DNA from: an uncultured Chlorobiaceae bacterium | Lineage (GTDB): Bacteria > Bacteroidota > Chlorobiia > Chlorobiales > Chlorobiaceae | Direction of reading: 5' to 3' | Length of the DNA stretch: 14,691 nt | Assembly (NCBI GenBank): GCA_903917955.1 | Contig: CAIXCO010000114.1 | Span: 1-14,691, forward strand | Part shown: in pieces, positions 7,501-13,900 of the stretch | How positions within the stretch are numbered: position 1 is the stretch's first letter | Layout of the letters: each line of letters begins with the position of its first letter | The notes under the pieces: model-generated | What the model saw: the letters and a program-made list of their open reading frames with translations, nothing else | Told to the model about the DNA's origin: nothing | Databases searched by the model: none | Made by a program: the position numbers and the translations under genes

Positions 7501-8640
7501 ACGTTAAATACCTGGATGGACACCAAGTGGGGTGCAATCAAGGTGCTCTCTGATGGATCGTTCTACTATATGTCCGACCCATACGCGACTCATCCATCGG
7601 CTAATAACTTATCCGACACTATAACCTACGTTGCCGAAGATGCGGATCACAATTCGGTATCAGCAACGTGTACTATAAGCTTGACTGACACCGAGTCCGT
7701 GTTTTTGGGTACTGTGGCTTCTCGTGATTTCTCTGACACAGCACTCTCTGTCTCACAATCTTCATCGATTGCTATTACGCAGGGGAAAGATCCTAAAGAT
7801 CTCGGTTTTCTCTATGTGGGGGGGCTTGCTATGTATAGTATCAACCAAGATGTTACTGATTTCTATCAGCCCCTTTTTGGCGATTTAACTTCCAATGGCA
7901 GGGCGTTGACCTATACATTCACCGATGCATCAGCATCATCAACCCCTTACTACAGGACTCTCACTGCGACGACGACTGTTGGTAATATTGATGTGTTTAA
8001 GTTGGAGATCATCGGGTATGTGAATTTTGCTGGTTCTCCTGAATCGAAATTCACGCTCTATCAGCCGCTGGATCATATCCCTGATTTTCCAGGTAGTGGA
8101 GGTGATCCAACTGTTGGAGGTGTTGGAGGAACAGAGTCGCAGAATACGGGTGATCCAAGTCGTATTGATCTTGTCTTTACGTTGAGGCTTAAGGATACCA
8201 ACGAGAATGCAGACGAGAAAACAACAGATATTGCAATAGCTATTTATGATAATGGGAATCAGCCTAACGACACGTTGCTCTTTTCTGGCGTGGTGAGAGA
8301 TGGGTTGACAGGATATGATACGGTTCAAGTGAATACCACTGGTTTTACTTATAATTTTACTAGTGCTTTCGGAGCATTTCGTAATATCGAATATATTGAC
8401 TTGCTGGTGGACACTATAGATGTTAAACAGACGACAGTTACAGATATTAAGCTGGCGGATCTTCAGGCAATGACAGTAGATCATCCAAATAAACTTACCA
8501 TTCTTGGTGACTCAAATGACCATGTTTCATTTTTGGCAACAGAGAGTTGGGCTAAGGCTGGCACTGCTGTTAATGGTTGCTATGCATATACGTATGGTGG
8601 TTTTACAGTCAATGTTCAAGATGGTATATCGGTATTGTAA
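1207..8640 (+). CDS. Giant repeat adhesin, LapA/BapA-like type I secretion substrate
   Basis: A 2477-residue secreted or surface-held adhesin and the probable cargo of the T1SS encoded just downstream. Residues 8-95 resemble the LapA/BapA retention module (GKVWAVAEDGTRHLL, then GD.V..GE.ILTE). Residues 110-210 are linker. Residues 211-1333 are four ~280-residue units, each an Ig-like half ending DDLP plus a VCBS half (ADGSYTYTLDN, DTFVYTITDADGD). Residues 1334-2025 are four T1SS-143-like domains (EDAL..., VFTL, FTL.DQLDH, ending NDVP). Residues 2026-2160 are another VCBS/cadherin-like domain, and the last ~88 residues form a C-terminal secretion-type tail. Repeated DxDGD motifs suggest calcium binding. 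No canonical RTX nonapeptides and almost no cysteines were seen. There is no Sec signal, as expected for a T1SS cargo. A TAA at 1186 excludes a longer N-terminus, and the ATG lacks a clear Shine-Dalgarno. The ligand it binds cannot be told. Confidence 0.88.
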   Translation: MSTNNTTSLATVADVTGKVWAVAEDGTRHLLQTGDAVYEGECILTESGGQVVLKAANGADLKVTESKEVALSGGLFERSENTFSLDLRGLIAATEGTPVAPAPSLSAVLPVTPLQSISRGDSVGSSFINVGRVNEFITAPVYQFSSFTGNYNSQNDFRSSSFDALLEGRATYDERIVIPLEPLFSVREPLLLQAPPPVVSRISLLPLSAGTTIVIPDTNGGSTPGNETVYEAALVDGSNPGSGYRISSIFTITAPDGLATLIVGGSTISAGSLAGSAAVPVTIVTEYGTLVINGYAPNSATGGGVVSYTYTLTDNTLEHGPGNNGANTVLDSLSITVTDIDGDSSTAILDIGVVDDLPIAHPDEDTVTADSRLTATGNVVNGATPSGENDMIGADKTPVDPVTGVGAGNDTGVPAVGNVAGSVLGSYGSVVIGADGSYTYTLDNNNKDVQDLTTGVILIDTFVYTITDADGDQSTTTLTIRILGNDAGTTIDIPDNDPDTSADEKVFEAALFDGSNPPSTLEAVSSTFTITAPDGVATLSVGGTTISAGALADSATVPVTIVMEYGSLVINGYTPNSATGGGVVHYTYTLADNTLDHGYANNGPNTVLDSVSITVTDTDGDSSTGILDIGVVDDLPTARPDADTVTKDIDLIATGNVVNGNDPSSENDMIGADKTPVDPVTGVGAGNDTGVPAVGNVAGSVLGSYGSVVIGADGSYTYTLDNRNADVQALRVGGSLIDLFVYTITDADGDQSTTTLTIRILGNDTVPTIDIPDNDPDTSADEKVFEAALFDGSNPPSTQEVVNSTFTIKAPDGLASITIVDGSSVQHVLTEAQLSGAMPLTSITTKYGTLLITGYTPNGLTGGGVVSYTYTLSDNTLDHGYANNGPNTVLDSVSITITDTDGDSATGILDIGVVDDLPIARQDADTVIKDTLLTATGNVVNGGNPVGENDTIGADNTSVNPVTGVGVAGSGIITPVTISVPVKVVGSYGSVVIGADGSYTYTLDNSNVDVHALTTGQTLTDTFVYTITDADGDQSTTTLAITIQGRSGVPPTIEIIDHNGSAEGDESVYEAALPVVGSGIGIPLGSGDDVNSTFKITAMEGLASITIVDTRDGTEHIIDKTALENSATGHISISAKYGTLEINGYTPDPATGGGVVRYTYTLSGNTLNHAPGDDINNIVPDNFTITVTDELSLTAIGQLGIAVFDDLPVAQADADTVTKVAKVTAIGNVVNGGNPVGENDTIGADNSPVAPVTGVRVGSDTTTQAVGNVAASVLGSYGSVTIQANGDYSYTLDNSKVSGLQPTDSPLTDAFVYTITDADGDKSTTTLTITIYPQGAVVGNVQEDALSNFSGGSGSTGYIGGLEGSKTTIASDSIASLVPEGTTGTVTFSLQTTGLTALGLKSKGESLQYAVTGSTNNILTASNGSGRNVFTLVLSGTTATTVHATYTFTLLDQLDHVTGLTGTGDSATFPINLSSAIAASNGSSVPIYGTLIVTVENDVPVASSSTLTEMVYEDALSTTVAPLNLSDGNTDGVNKLKTVSGSLSDLFTSGADETTVVANSLIYSMLSGGSGPVLNTIGGAVTSLGKTVFYTVDSTGLIMTGYADENGNSAYQSGTDRVVFTLTITAAGGYTFALNDQLDHATTSGDTGELLLNLAPVLIATDFDGDQATRSDGFTIKVQNDVPVNTEANVTGAVREDALTLANSNSNSVGNNSEGGVTTVASDSLANLVAVGADEPVTFSLQVGSLAALGLKSKGESLQYVVTGTTNNILTASNGSGRNVFTLELSGSTTTTVNATYTFTLLDQLDHTSGVGDSATFRINLSSAIKATDRDGDSITVASGFTITVENDVPVATSGGSEVQKVYEDALTGGNGEFTTPAQTVTVSGVLSGLFTSGADEGLTYSLQAVDESDATDSILKTVDGAVVKSLGANVRYSVSGLVITGYVDVDNSGSNNAGDRELFTLTITNQATGAYTFLLKGQLDHGAGSTDSSVLALNLSPALVATDFDGDAATLTTGFTINVENDVPKATNDTASVGEGGLGDTASDSIYDSVDAAYKTTGNLLTNDLPGADKDATAKGMTLISFTYKNETGVTGTTASGTLNTWMDTKWGAIKVLSDGSFYYMSDPYATHPSANNLSDTITYVAEDADHNSVSATCTISLTDTESVFLGTVASRDFSDTALSVSQSSSIAITQGKDPKDLGFLYVGGLAMYSINQDVTDFYQPLFGDLTSNGRALTYTFTDASASSTPYYRTLTATTTVGNIDVFKLEIIGYVNFAGSPESKFTLYQPLDHIPDFPGSGGDPTVGGVGGTESQNTGDPSRIDLVFTLRLKDTNENADEKTTDIAIAIYDNGNQPNDTLLFSGVVRDGLTGYDTVQVNTTGFTYNFTSAFGAFRNIEYIDLLVDTIDVKQTTVTDIKLADLQAMTVDHPNKLTILGDSNDHVSFLATESWAKAGTAVNGCYAYTYGGFTVNVQDGISVL
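1837..2670 (+). repeat. Adhesin tandem unit A (Ig-like + VCBS)
   Basis: First of four tandem units, 834 bases (278 residues, 211-488). The first half opens TTIVIPD, carries VYEAAL and ends DIGVVDDLP. The second half is a VCBS-type domain ending TIRILGND. Both halves carry a calcium-type motif (TDIDGDSS, TDADGDQS). It is exactly the same length as unit B, and positions 2366-2438 match 3200-3272 base for base (73 bases). Confidence 0.85.
2671..3504 (+). repeat. Adhesin tandem unit B (Ig-like + VCBS)
   Basis: Second unit, 834 bases (residues 489-766). It opens TTIDIPD and carries VFEAALFDGSNP and two DxDGD motifs. Positions 2677-2766 are identical to 3511-3600 in unit C (90 bases), and the VCBS half is near-identical to that of unit A. 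The middle unit thus shares different segments with each neighbour, a pattern expected from recombination or gene conversion between repeats. Confidence 0.85.
3505..4356 (+). repeat. Adhesin tandem unit C (Ig-like + VCBS)
   Basis: Third unit, 852 bases (residues 767-1050). Its first 96 bases are almost those of unit B, after which a longer strand (ASITIVDGSSVQHVLTEAQL) replaces the shorter loop of units A and B. Its VCBS half also differs in the linker (VAGSGIITPVTISVPVKV). It keeps two DxDGD motifs. Confidence 0.85.
4357..5205 (+). repeat. Adhesin tandem unit D (Ig-like + VCBS, most diverged)
   Basis: Fourth unit, about 849 bases (residues 1051-1333). It opens PTIEIIDHNGSAEGDESVYEAAL and shares the HIIDK-type loop design with unit C rather than A or B. 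The DxDGD motif expected near the end of the Ig-like half is replaced by TDELSLTAIG (about 4768-4800), while the VCBS half keeps TDADGDKS. The downstream edge, where the T1SS-143-like block begins, is set by eye. Confidence 0.8.
5206..6258 (+). repeat. T1SS-143-like super-unit 1 (domains E1 + E2)
   Basis: Two domains, about 5206-5706 and 5707-6258 (residues 1334-1500 and 1501-1684). Each has an EDAL opening, a VFTL strand, an FTL.DQLDH strand and an NDVP ending, matching the T1SS-143 repeat type of large T1SS-exported proteins. E1 carries SKGESLQY and TNNILTASNGSGRN; E2 carries LSDLFTSGADE. E1 lacks the usual ATDxDGD motif (IAASNGSSVPIYG instead), while E2 has ATDFDGDQA. Confidence 0.8.
6259..7281 (+). 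repeat. T1SS-143-like super-unit 2 (domains E3 + E4)
   Basis: Second copy of the two-domain super-unit, about 6259-6759 and 6760-7281. E3 matches E1 and E4 matches E2 better than either matches its direct neighbour. For example 5407-5434 equals 6460-6487 (28 bases, offset 1053), and the LFTSGADE segment recurs with an offset of 1032. The block therefore grew by duplicating a pair of domains. Both domains here keep the calcium-type motif (TDRDGDSI, ATDFDGDAA). Confidence 0.8.
7282..7695 (+). other. VCBS/cadherin-like domain following the T1SS-143 block
   Basis: Adhesin residues about 2026-2163. Seen are GNLLTNDLPGADKD, a WGAIKVLSDGSFYYMSD strand pair and ITYVAEDADHNSVSATCTISL, the order expected of a VCBS or cadherin-like beta sandwich. 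The terminal calcium-type motif is degenerate (EDADHNS). It occurs once and is not a copy of units A-D at the DNA level. Confidence 0.55.
8374..8637 (+). other. C-terminal secretion-type tail of the adhesin
   Basis: Residues about 2390-2477. The pattern FRNIEYIDL, then LADLQAMT, LTILGDSNDHVSF, W.K.GTAV, Y.YGGFTVNV and a hydrophobic last few residues (GISVL) resembles the common C-terminal module of large T1SS adhesins, in which GD..D.V....W and a final V..V.VL recur. By family knowledge the uncleaved secretion signal lies in this last stretch. The assignment rests on pattern memory, not on a search. Confidence 0.6.
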
Positions 8641-8673
8641 TGAAAGGCTTTAATAATCTTTTTTTCGAAGCTC

Positions 8674-10089
8674 ATGAAACATACGACGAACAGAAAGTTG
8701 AAGTTCCTTGCTGTGGCGCTTTTTGTGCTTTGCCTTGGGTCACCGCAAACTCTTGAAGCGAAGTCGGTTACGGTCACTGAGGCTGTTGCCCAGGCGGTCA
8801 ATACCAATCCGGAAATCAGGGCAAAGTTTCATGCCTTCCGGGATGTTTATGAGGAGCAGCACGTTGCCTACGGGGGCTATTTGCCCAAGGTTGATGCCTC
8901 GGCTAATACAGGGCGCCATTGGCTCCAGTCGCCGAGTGGTGGCGACAAGCACTACTGGGGCAAGGGTGTACGGCTTGAGCTTACCCAGATGTTGTTTGAT
9001 GGTTTCAATACTCGAAGCCAGGTGTGCCGTCTGAAATATTCGGGGCAGGCACGTTATTTTGAGTTTATGGAGAGCATGGAAAGTGTTGGTCTTGAGAGTT
9101 TCCGCGCTTATGTTGATGTCTTGCGCTACCGTGAAATGCTCAATCTTTCCAAGAGAAATTATGAGTATCACCAGGAAATTTTCGACTTGATCACCAGCCG
9201 AGTCAGTGCTGGTGTTGCCGCCGGGGTGGATATTGATCAAATCAAGGCCCGTCTTGCGCTGGCGAAGTCGAACTACCTTACCGAATTGAGCAATCAGCAT
9301 GATGTCAGTGCCCGTTACCAGCGCTACATCGGAGAGTTGCCAGAACCAAACCTGGCCCCTGTGATTTTGCCCGACAAGAGAATACCGGCGACGGCAGTCG
9401 AAGCTATAAAGGACGGTTATCAGAATAATTACGGATTTCTTGCAACACTTTCTGATATCCGTGCGGCGAAATATGCGGTGGATGTGCAGAAAGCGAAATT
9501 CTCTCCACGCCTCGATTTCAAGGTGCGTCATGACTGGTCGTGGAATCTTGATGGTATTGATGGGAGGCGGGACGAAAGTGTGGCAGAGCTTGCCTTGACC
9601 TACAATATTATCAATGGAGGTTCTGATCATGCGGCAGTGCATCAGTATCGCGAAAAGATGTATCGGGCGGTTGACTTGAGGGACAAGTCGGCCATTGAGT
9701 TGCGCCAGACCATAGCGATAGCCCACAATGAAAAACTGTTGATAGCCGAGCAGTTGAAGTATTTTGATAGCCACTACAAGAGTATGGAGAGGGTACGGGA
9801 GGCATATCATCAGCAGTTCACCATCGGAAAACGGACGTTGCTTGATTTGCTCGACACTGAAAATGAATATTATCAGGCACGTCGTGCTTTTTATAACGGT
9901 TTTTTTGACCTTACGATAGCAAAAGCGAGGACGTTGGCTGCCATGGGCAGACTGCTGACTACGATGGGTGTGGTTCGCGGAGAGATGCCGAGTTTAAGAG
10001 ACATCAATATTCCAATGCCGAGGGCAACGGAAAAGGATTTGCCGCCAATTGAAGAACCTGATCGTGAAACGTTTATTTTTCAGATGTGA
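8674..10089 (+). CDS. TolC-family outer-membrane channel of the type I secretion system
   Basis: Outer-membrane efflux protein of 471 residues, the usual size of TolC. Residues 1-29 are a signal peptide (basic start, hydrophobic core, LEA cleavage motif before K30). GGYLPKVDASANTG (68-80) and LTQMLFDGFNT (103-113) mark the first TolC repeat. LLDLLDTENEYYQARRAF (389-406) and IAKARTLAAMGRLL (415-428) mark the end of the second. It should form the trimeric duct for the adhesin and the site where the retention module lodges, as LapE does for LapA. It lies 33 bases after the adhesin, with no room for a strong terminator between. The start ATG has only a weak GAAG at 8667-8670; it was chosen because it yields a complete signal peptide. 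The proline- and acid-rich C-terminal tail (about 450-468) should be periplasmic. Confidence 0.93.
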   Translation: MKHTTNRKLKFLAVALFVLCLGSPQTLEAKSVTVTEAVAQAVNTNPEIRAKFHAFRDVYEEQHVAYGGYLPKVDASANTGRHWLQSPSGGDKHYWGKGVRLELTQMLFDGFNTRSQVCRLKYSGQARYFEFMESMESVGLESFRAYVDVLRYREMLNLSKRNYEYHQEIFDLITSRVSAGVAAGVDIDQIKARLALAKSNYLTELSNQHDVSARYQRYIGELPEPNLAPVILPDKRIPATAVEAIKDGYQNNYGFLATLSDIRAAKYAVDVQKAKFSPRLDFKVRHDWSWNLDGIDGRRDESVAELALTYNIINGGSDHAAVHQYREKMYRAVDLRDKSAIELRQTIAIAHNEKLLIAEQLKYFDSHYKSMERVREAYHQQFTIGKRTLLDLLDTENEYYQARRAFYNGFFDLTIAKARTLAAMGRLLTTMGVVRGEMPSLRDINIPMPRATEKDLPPIEEPDRETFIFQM

Positions 10090-10104
10090 TCAAGTTGTAT
10101 TCTC

Positions 10105-10118
10105 TAACAGGTAACAGG
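10105..10118 (+). repeat. Short tandem direct repeat in the TolC-parvulin gap
   Basis: TAACAGG occurs twice back to back (10105-10111 and 10112-10118), just before the GGAAG at 10121-10125. It could be a small regulatory site or chance; nothing more can be said from the sequence. Confidence 0.3.
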
Positions 10119-10162
10119 TGGGAAGTGATGTTTTTTTGTAATTCCTCTGAGTCTTCTGTGTT

Positions 10163-10876
10163 ATGTCTGTTGCGGTGAATGTCGGGAAGAGGGAGTTGCA
10201 GGGTGATGAGCTTTTTTCGCTGCTGTCGGGCCATAATTTGTGGCCGCAGGTGATGGAGGCTATGGTTGTTGACAGGGTTTTGCGTGCGCTTACGTGCAGT
10301 ACGGGAGCAATTGAAGACTATTTCGCCTCTGAACTGGCTCGGGATTCTGCTTTTTTGGAGAAAAAGAGGGCTCAGTTGTTGCTTGAAGGGGTCAAGGAGG
10401 GGGACGCTGATTTTTATATCAGTCGTCCCTTTCGGCTTCAGCTTTTTAAGGAGCAGCGCTTTGCACCTCTTGTAGGGAGTGCTTTTTTGAAAATGAAGGC
10501 GGGGCTTGACAGTGTCCTTTTTTCTATGCTGCGCAACCGCGATCACGAGCTGACGAGGGAACTTTTTTTTCGTCTTGAATCGGGGGAGGAGAGTTTTGAC
10601 TCTCTTGCGGCGCGTTATGCCGAAGGGAAGGAGGCCGAGAGTGGCGGTCGCCTTGGCCCGATGGAGATGAAGCAATTACATCCGCTCCTTGCAAGTCTCT
10701 TGTCGACGGCTCAACCGGGCGTGGTCAATCCACCGGTGGTTATTGACGGGTTTGGAGTCATTACCTTGCTGCATGAGAAAAGGGGGGCCCGGCTTGATGA
10801 TGCCATGACAGCCTATCTCGTTGATCAACTCTTTCGTGAATGGGTGAAAGGGGAGGTGCTCGCATTTTTTTACTGA
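10163..10876 (+). CDS. Parvulin-type (PpiC) peptidyl-prolyl isomerase associated with T1SS
   Basis: A 237-residue protein with a helical N-terminal part (1-120) and a parvulin domain at about 125-208. Visible parvulin marks are ELFFRLESGEESFDSLAARYAEG (133-155), GGRLGPM (161-167), a proline-rich PGVVNPPVVI (185-194) and the GFGVITLLHEK strand (196-206). By family it would catalyse cis-trans isomerisation of proline bonds. It has no signal peptide or membrane segment, so it should act in the cytoplasm, unlike the periplasmic SurA and PpiD. From memory it resembles the isomerases encoded beside HlyD-type genes in cyanobacteria. It sits between the TolC and ABC genes, 73 and 66 bases away, so it may handle the adhesin before export; that is inference. 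The ATG is the first after an in-frame TGA at 10148 and has no clear Shine-Dalgarno, so a slightly later start is possible. Confidence 0.75.
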   Translation: MSVAVNVGKRELQGDELFSLLSGHNLWPQVMEAMVVDRVLRALTCSTGAIEDYFASELARDSAFLEKKRAQLLLEGVKEGDADFYISRPFRLQLFKEQRFAPLVGSAFLKMKAGLDSVLFSMLRNRDHELTRELFFRLESGEESFDSLAARYAEGKEAESGGRLGPMEMKQLHPLLASLLSTAQPGVVNPPVVIDGFGVITLLHEKRGARLDDAMTAYLVDQLFREWVKGEVLAFFY

Positions 10877-10942
10877 ATCACAGGGTTTGCTTTTTGCCTG
10901 TCAAAATGGGTGGGGTGATTTTTTTTATAAGGGAATTGATAA

Positions 10943-13900
10943 ATGTTGAATATCGACGCTGAGAGTCGTGCGGCTCTTTGCAACATTATTGAGGGTATCC
11001 CCCTCTTTTCTGCTCTAACGAAGGATAGAGTTGGAGTATTGGCTGATCTCTGCTCTGCAGGAGTCTATACCATAGGGAAGCCGATTATCAGCAAGGGGAT
11101 GCTGCCGGAGTCGCTTTATCTGATCAGTTCGGGACGGGTGCGATCGCTTTTTCAGGAGAGCAGCAATGGGGCGGTGCAGACATTGAGGCTTCTTGGACCA
11201 GGTGAGCTCTTTGGCTGGGTAAGTCTGATGCGCCGTCAGCCAACGGAGATTGTTACTGCCTCTGAAGAGACGACCTGCCTCCAGATTCCTCTTGCATCGC
11301 TGAGCAGGCTGATCAATGAGTTTCCCTTTCTCTATGACTTGCTGCGGGCGCAAAGTGACCCTTCGGAAATTTGTGCTATTCTGGAGCATCTCTACAGCCA
11401 TGATCCGCTAAAGAGGGCTCGTCTGGTCGATTCTGGTTTTTCGGGCCTCAAGGAGCTTTCCCTCCATCTCTATCAGTCCGCAGTGGTTGTTGATACCGGT
11501 TTCAGCCGGGTGATTCCCCAAAGTGTGCGTCAATGGTTTGTCAGTCGGAGTGATGACGCAGCATACCCGCCAGGCAGCGAGTACCGCCCCTCCTCCTCTG
11601 AAATTTCAGAGGGTCACTCACTGCGTCTTGTGGGGCTCGATCTTTCGTGCATTAAAAGTGAACCCTCGTTCAGGCCGGAGGAGAGTAAGGCTGAGCCTCT
11701 TTCGGGGGGTGAGCCTCTGGCGATCAGGGGTGCGGTGGAGAGTGTGCCGGGTGGGTCGGAGAGGATGCTGGATCGGGAGGAGTTCAGTTATCATACAGAA
11801 GAGGAGGATGAGAGTGAGAACTCGAGGGAGTTTCCGTTTTTCAGGGGGCGGGGAGCTGTTGAGGAGACGGCCGCCTGTTTTCTTATGTTTGGCAAGGCGA
11901 TGCATGTGCCGGTCAAAAAAGATCTGATCCAGAGTATCATAGGGAACCAGTATGCCCGGAACGGGCAAATTTCGCTGCAGGATTGTGGAGGTGTAGGGGT
12001 GGTTCTCGGCTTGAAGGCGCAGGTGGTGAGTTTCGGGTTTGAGGCACTTCCCCGGCTGAAACTCCCTGCTCTTATTGGCTGGAACAAGAGTTTTGCCGTG
12101 CTCTACAAGGTCTCCTCAAAGAGTGTTACTCTGGCCGTACCCTCTTCATCCGGTGCAAAGGTTTTAGAGCTGAAAGAGTTTCAGGAGATATGGGATCACC
12201 CAGGAGAGGCTCTCGTGCTTGATGTGAGGGAGGATACTCCTGAAAGCAAATTTGGCTTTGACTGGTTTGCGCCCTCCATCAAAAAGTATCGCAATGTGCT
12301 TGGCGAGGTGATGATTGCCTCCTTTTTTACGCAGATCATGACCTTGGTCAATCCTCTCCTCTTCATGATCATTATCGACCAGGTCATTGTCAAGAACAGT
12401 TATTCGACGCTCCATGTGCTTGGCACCTTCATGCTTGCCATTGCCGTGCTCCAGGCAGTGCTGAACAGTTTGAGGACCTATCTTTTTGTTGATACCACCA
12501 ATCGCATAGATGTTGCGCTCGGGGCGGAGGTGATTGATCATCTCTTGCGTTTGCCGTTGCGTTTTTTTGAAAAAAGGCCGGTGGGTGAGCTGAGTTCACG
12601 CATCGGGGAGCTTGAGCGGATTCGCCAGTTTTTAACAGGTACCGCTCTTGGTGTTGTGCTTGACGCCGTTTTTTCATTTGTCTATGTTGTTGTCCTCTTT
12701 GCTTTCAGTTGGAAGCTTGCCCTGATGACTCTTTCGGTGGTTCCTCTCATTGGTCTCATAACGTTTCTGTTGTCACCGGTGATAAGAAAGCAGTTGCGCG
12801 AAAAGGCGGTGCGCCACAGTATCACGAATGCCTATCTCATTGAGGTGCTTTCGGGCATTCAGACGGTCAAGTCACAGAATATCGAGTTGCGGGCTCGCTG
12901 GAACTGGCAGGAAAAGTATGCCGCTTATGTGAAGGAGGGGTTCAAGCCGGTGATTTCCGGTACCATTGCCAATTCAGCCAACTCTTTTCTCAGCCAGGCT
13001 TCAGGGCTTATTGTGATTTGGGCTGGCGCGGCTCTTGTGTTGAATAATGAGTTGACGTTGGGGCAGCTTATTGCATTTCGTATTATTGCCGGTTATATCG
13101 TAAGTCCTGTGATGCGCCTTGCCCAGCTCTGGCAGGAGTTTCAGGAGACCGGTATGTCGCTTGAACGGTTGGCCGATATTGTCGATACTCCGCAGGAGGG
13201 TGGCAAGGAGCAGTTGTCGCAGATTCCTCTTCCTCTCATCAAGGGGGAAGTTTTTTGTGAAAACATCTCATTCCGCTTCAGGGAAAACACTCCCATGGTG
13301 CTGAAAAATGTGACAGTGACCATACATGCAGGCTCCTTTGTGGGGATTGTGGGAGAGAGTGGATCGGGCAAGAGTACCTTTGCCAAACTTATTCAGAGGC
13401 TCTACGTGCTTGAAGAGGGGCGCATTTTTATTGATCATTATGACATTGGCAAGGTTGAGCTTAATTCGCTCAGAAGCCAGATCGGTATTGTCCCCCAGGA
13501 TCCCATGCTCTTTAACGTTTCGGTCAAGGAGAATATTGCTCTTACCAATCCTGATGCCACAGATGCCGAAACTATTCGTGCGGCTAAAATTGCCGAAGCT
13601 CATGACTTTATTATGGCCTTGCCGACGGGGTACAACACGCCGGTTGGCGAAAAGGGGTCGTCACTTTCGGGTGGGCAGCGGCAGCGAATTGCCATTGCAC
13701 GCACCATTCTTCAGAATCCAGGTCTTATTATTCTTGATGAAGCGACAAGTGCTCTTGATTCGGATACGGAGAGCCGACTCACGGCAAATATGATGACGGC
13801 ATTCAAAGGCAAGACCGTCCTGTTTATTACGCACAGGCTTAATTCGGTAAAAGGGGCATCCATGATTCTCTGTTTCCATGATGGGTGCATTGATGAGGCT

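Noticed and set aside
8640..8756. Short frame starting at the ATG that overlaps the adhesin stop codon
   Set aside because: It runs about 38 codons out of frame into the TolC signal-peptide region and has no family features; the TolC gene explains this DNA.
8740..9810. Long open frame of 356 codons on the minus strand inside the TolC gene
   Set aside because: It is opposite a well-supported TolC protein with signal peptide and family motifs, and the minus-strand protein shows no recognisable domain. Likewise the minus-strand frames in the adhesin are antisense echoes of its repeats.
10880..10901. ACAGG/CCTGT inverted repeat between the isomerase and ABC genes as a terminator
   Set aside because: The 5-base stem with a 12-base loop has no following T-run, and a stop here would cut the exporter from its operon.
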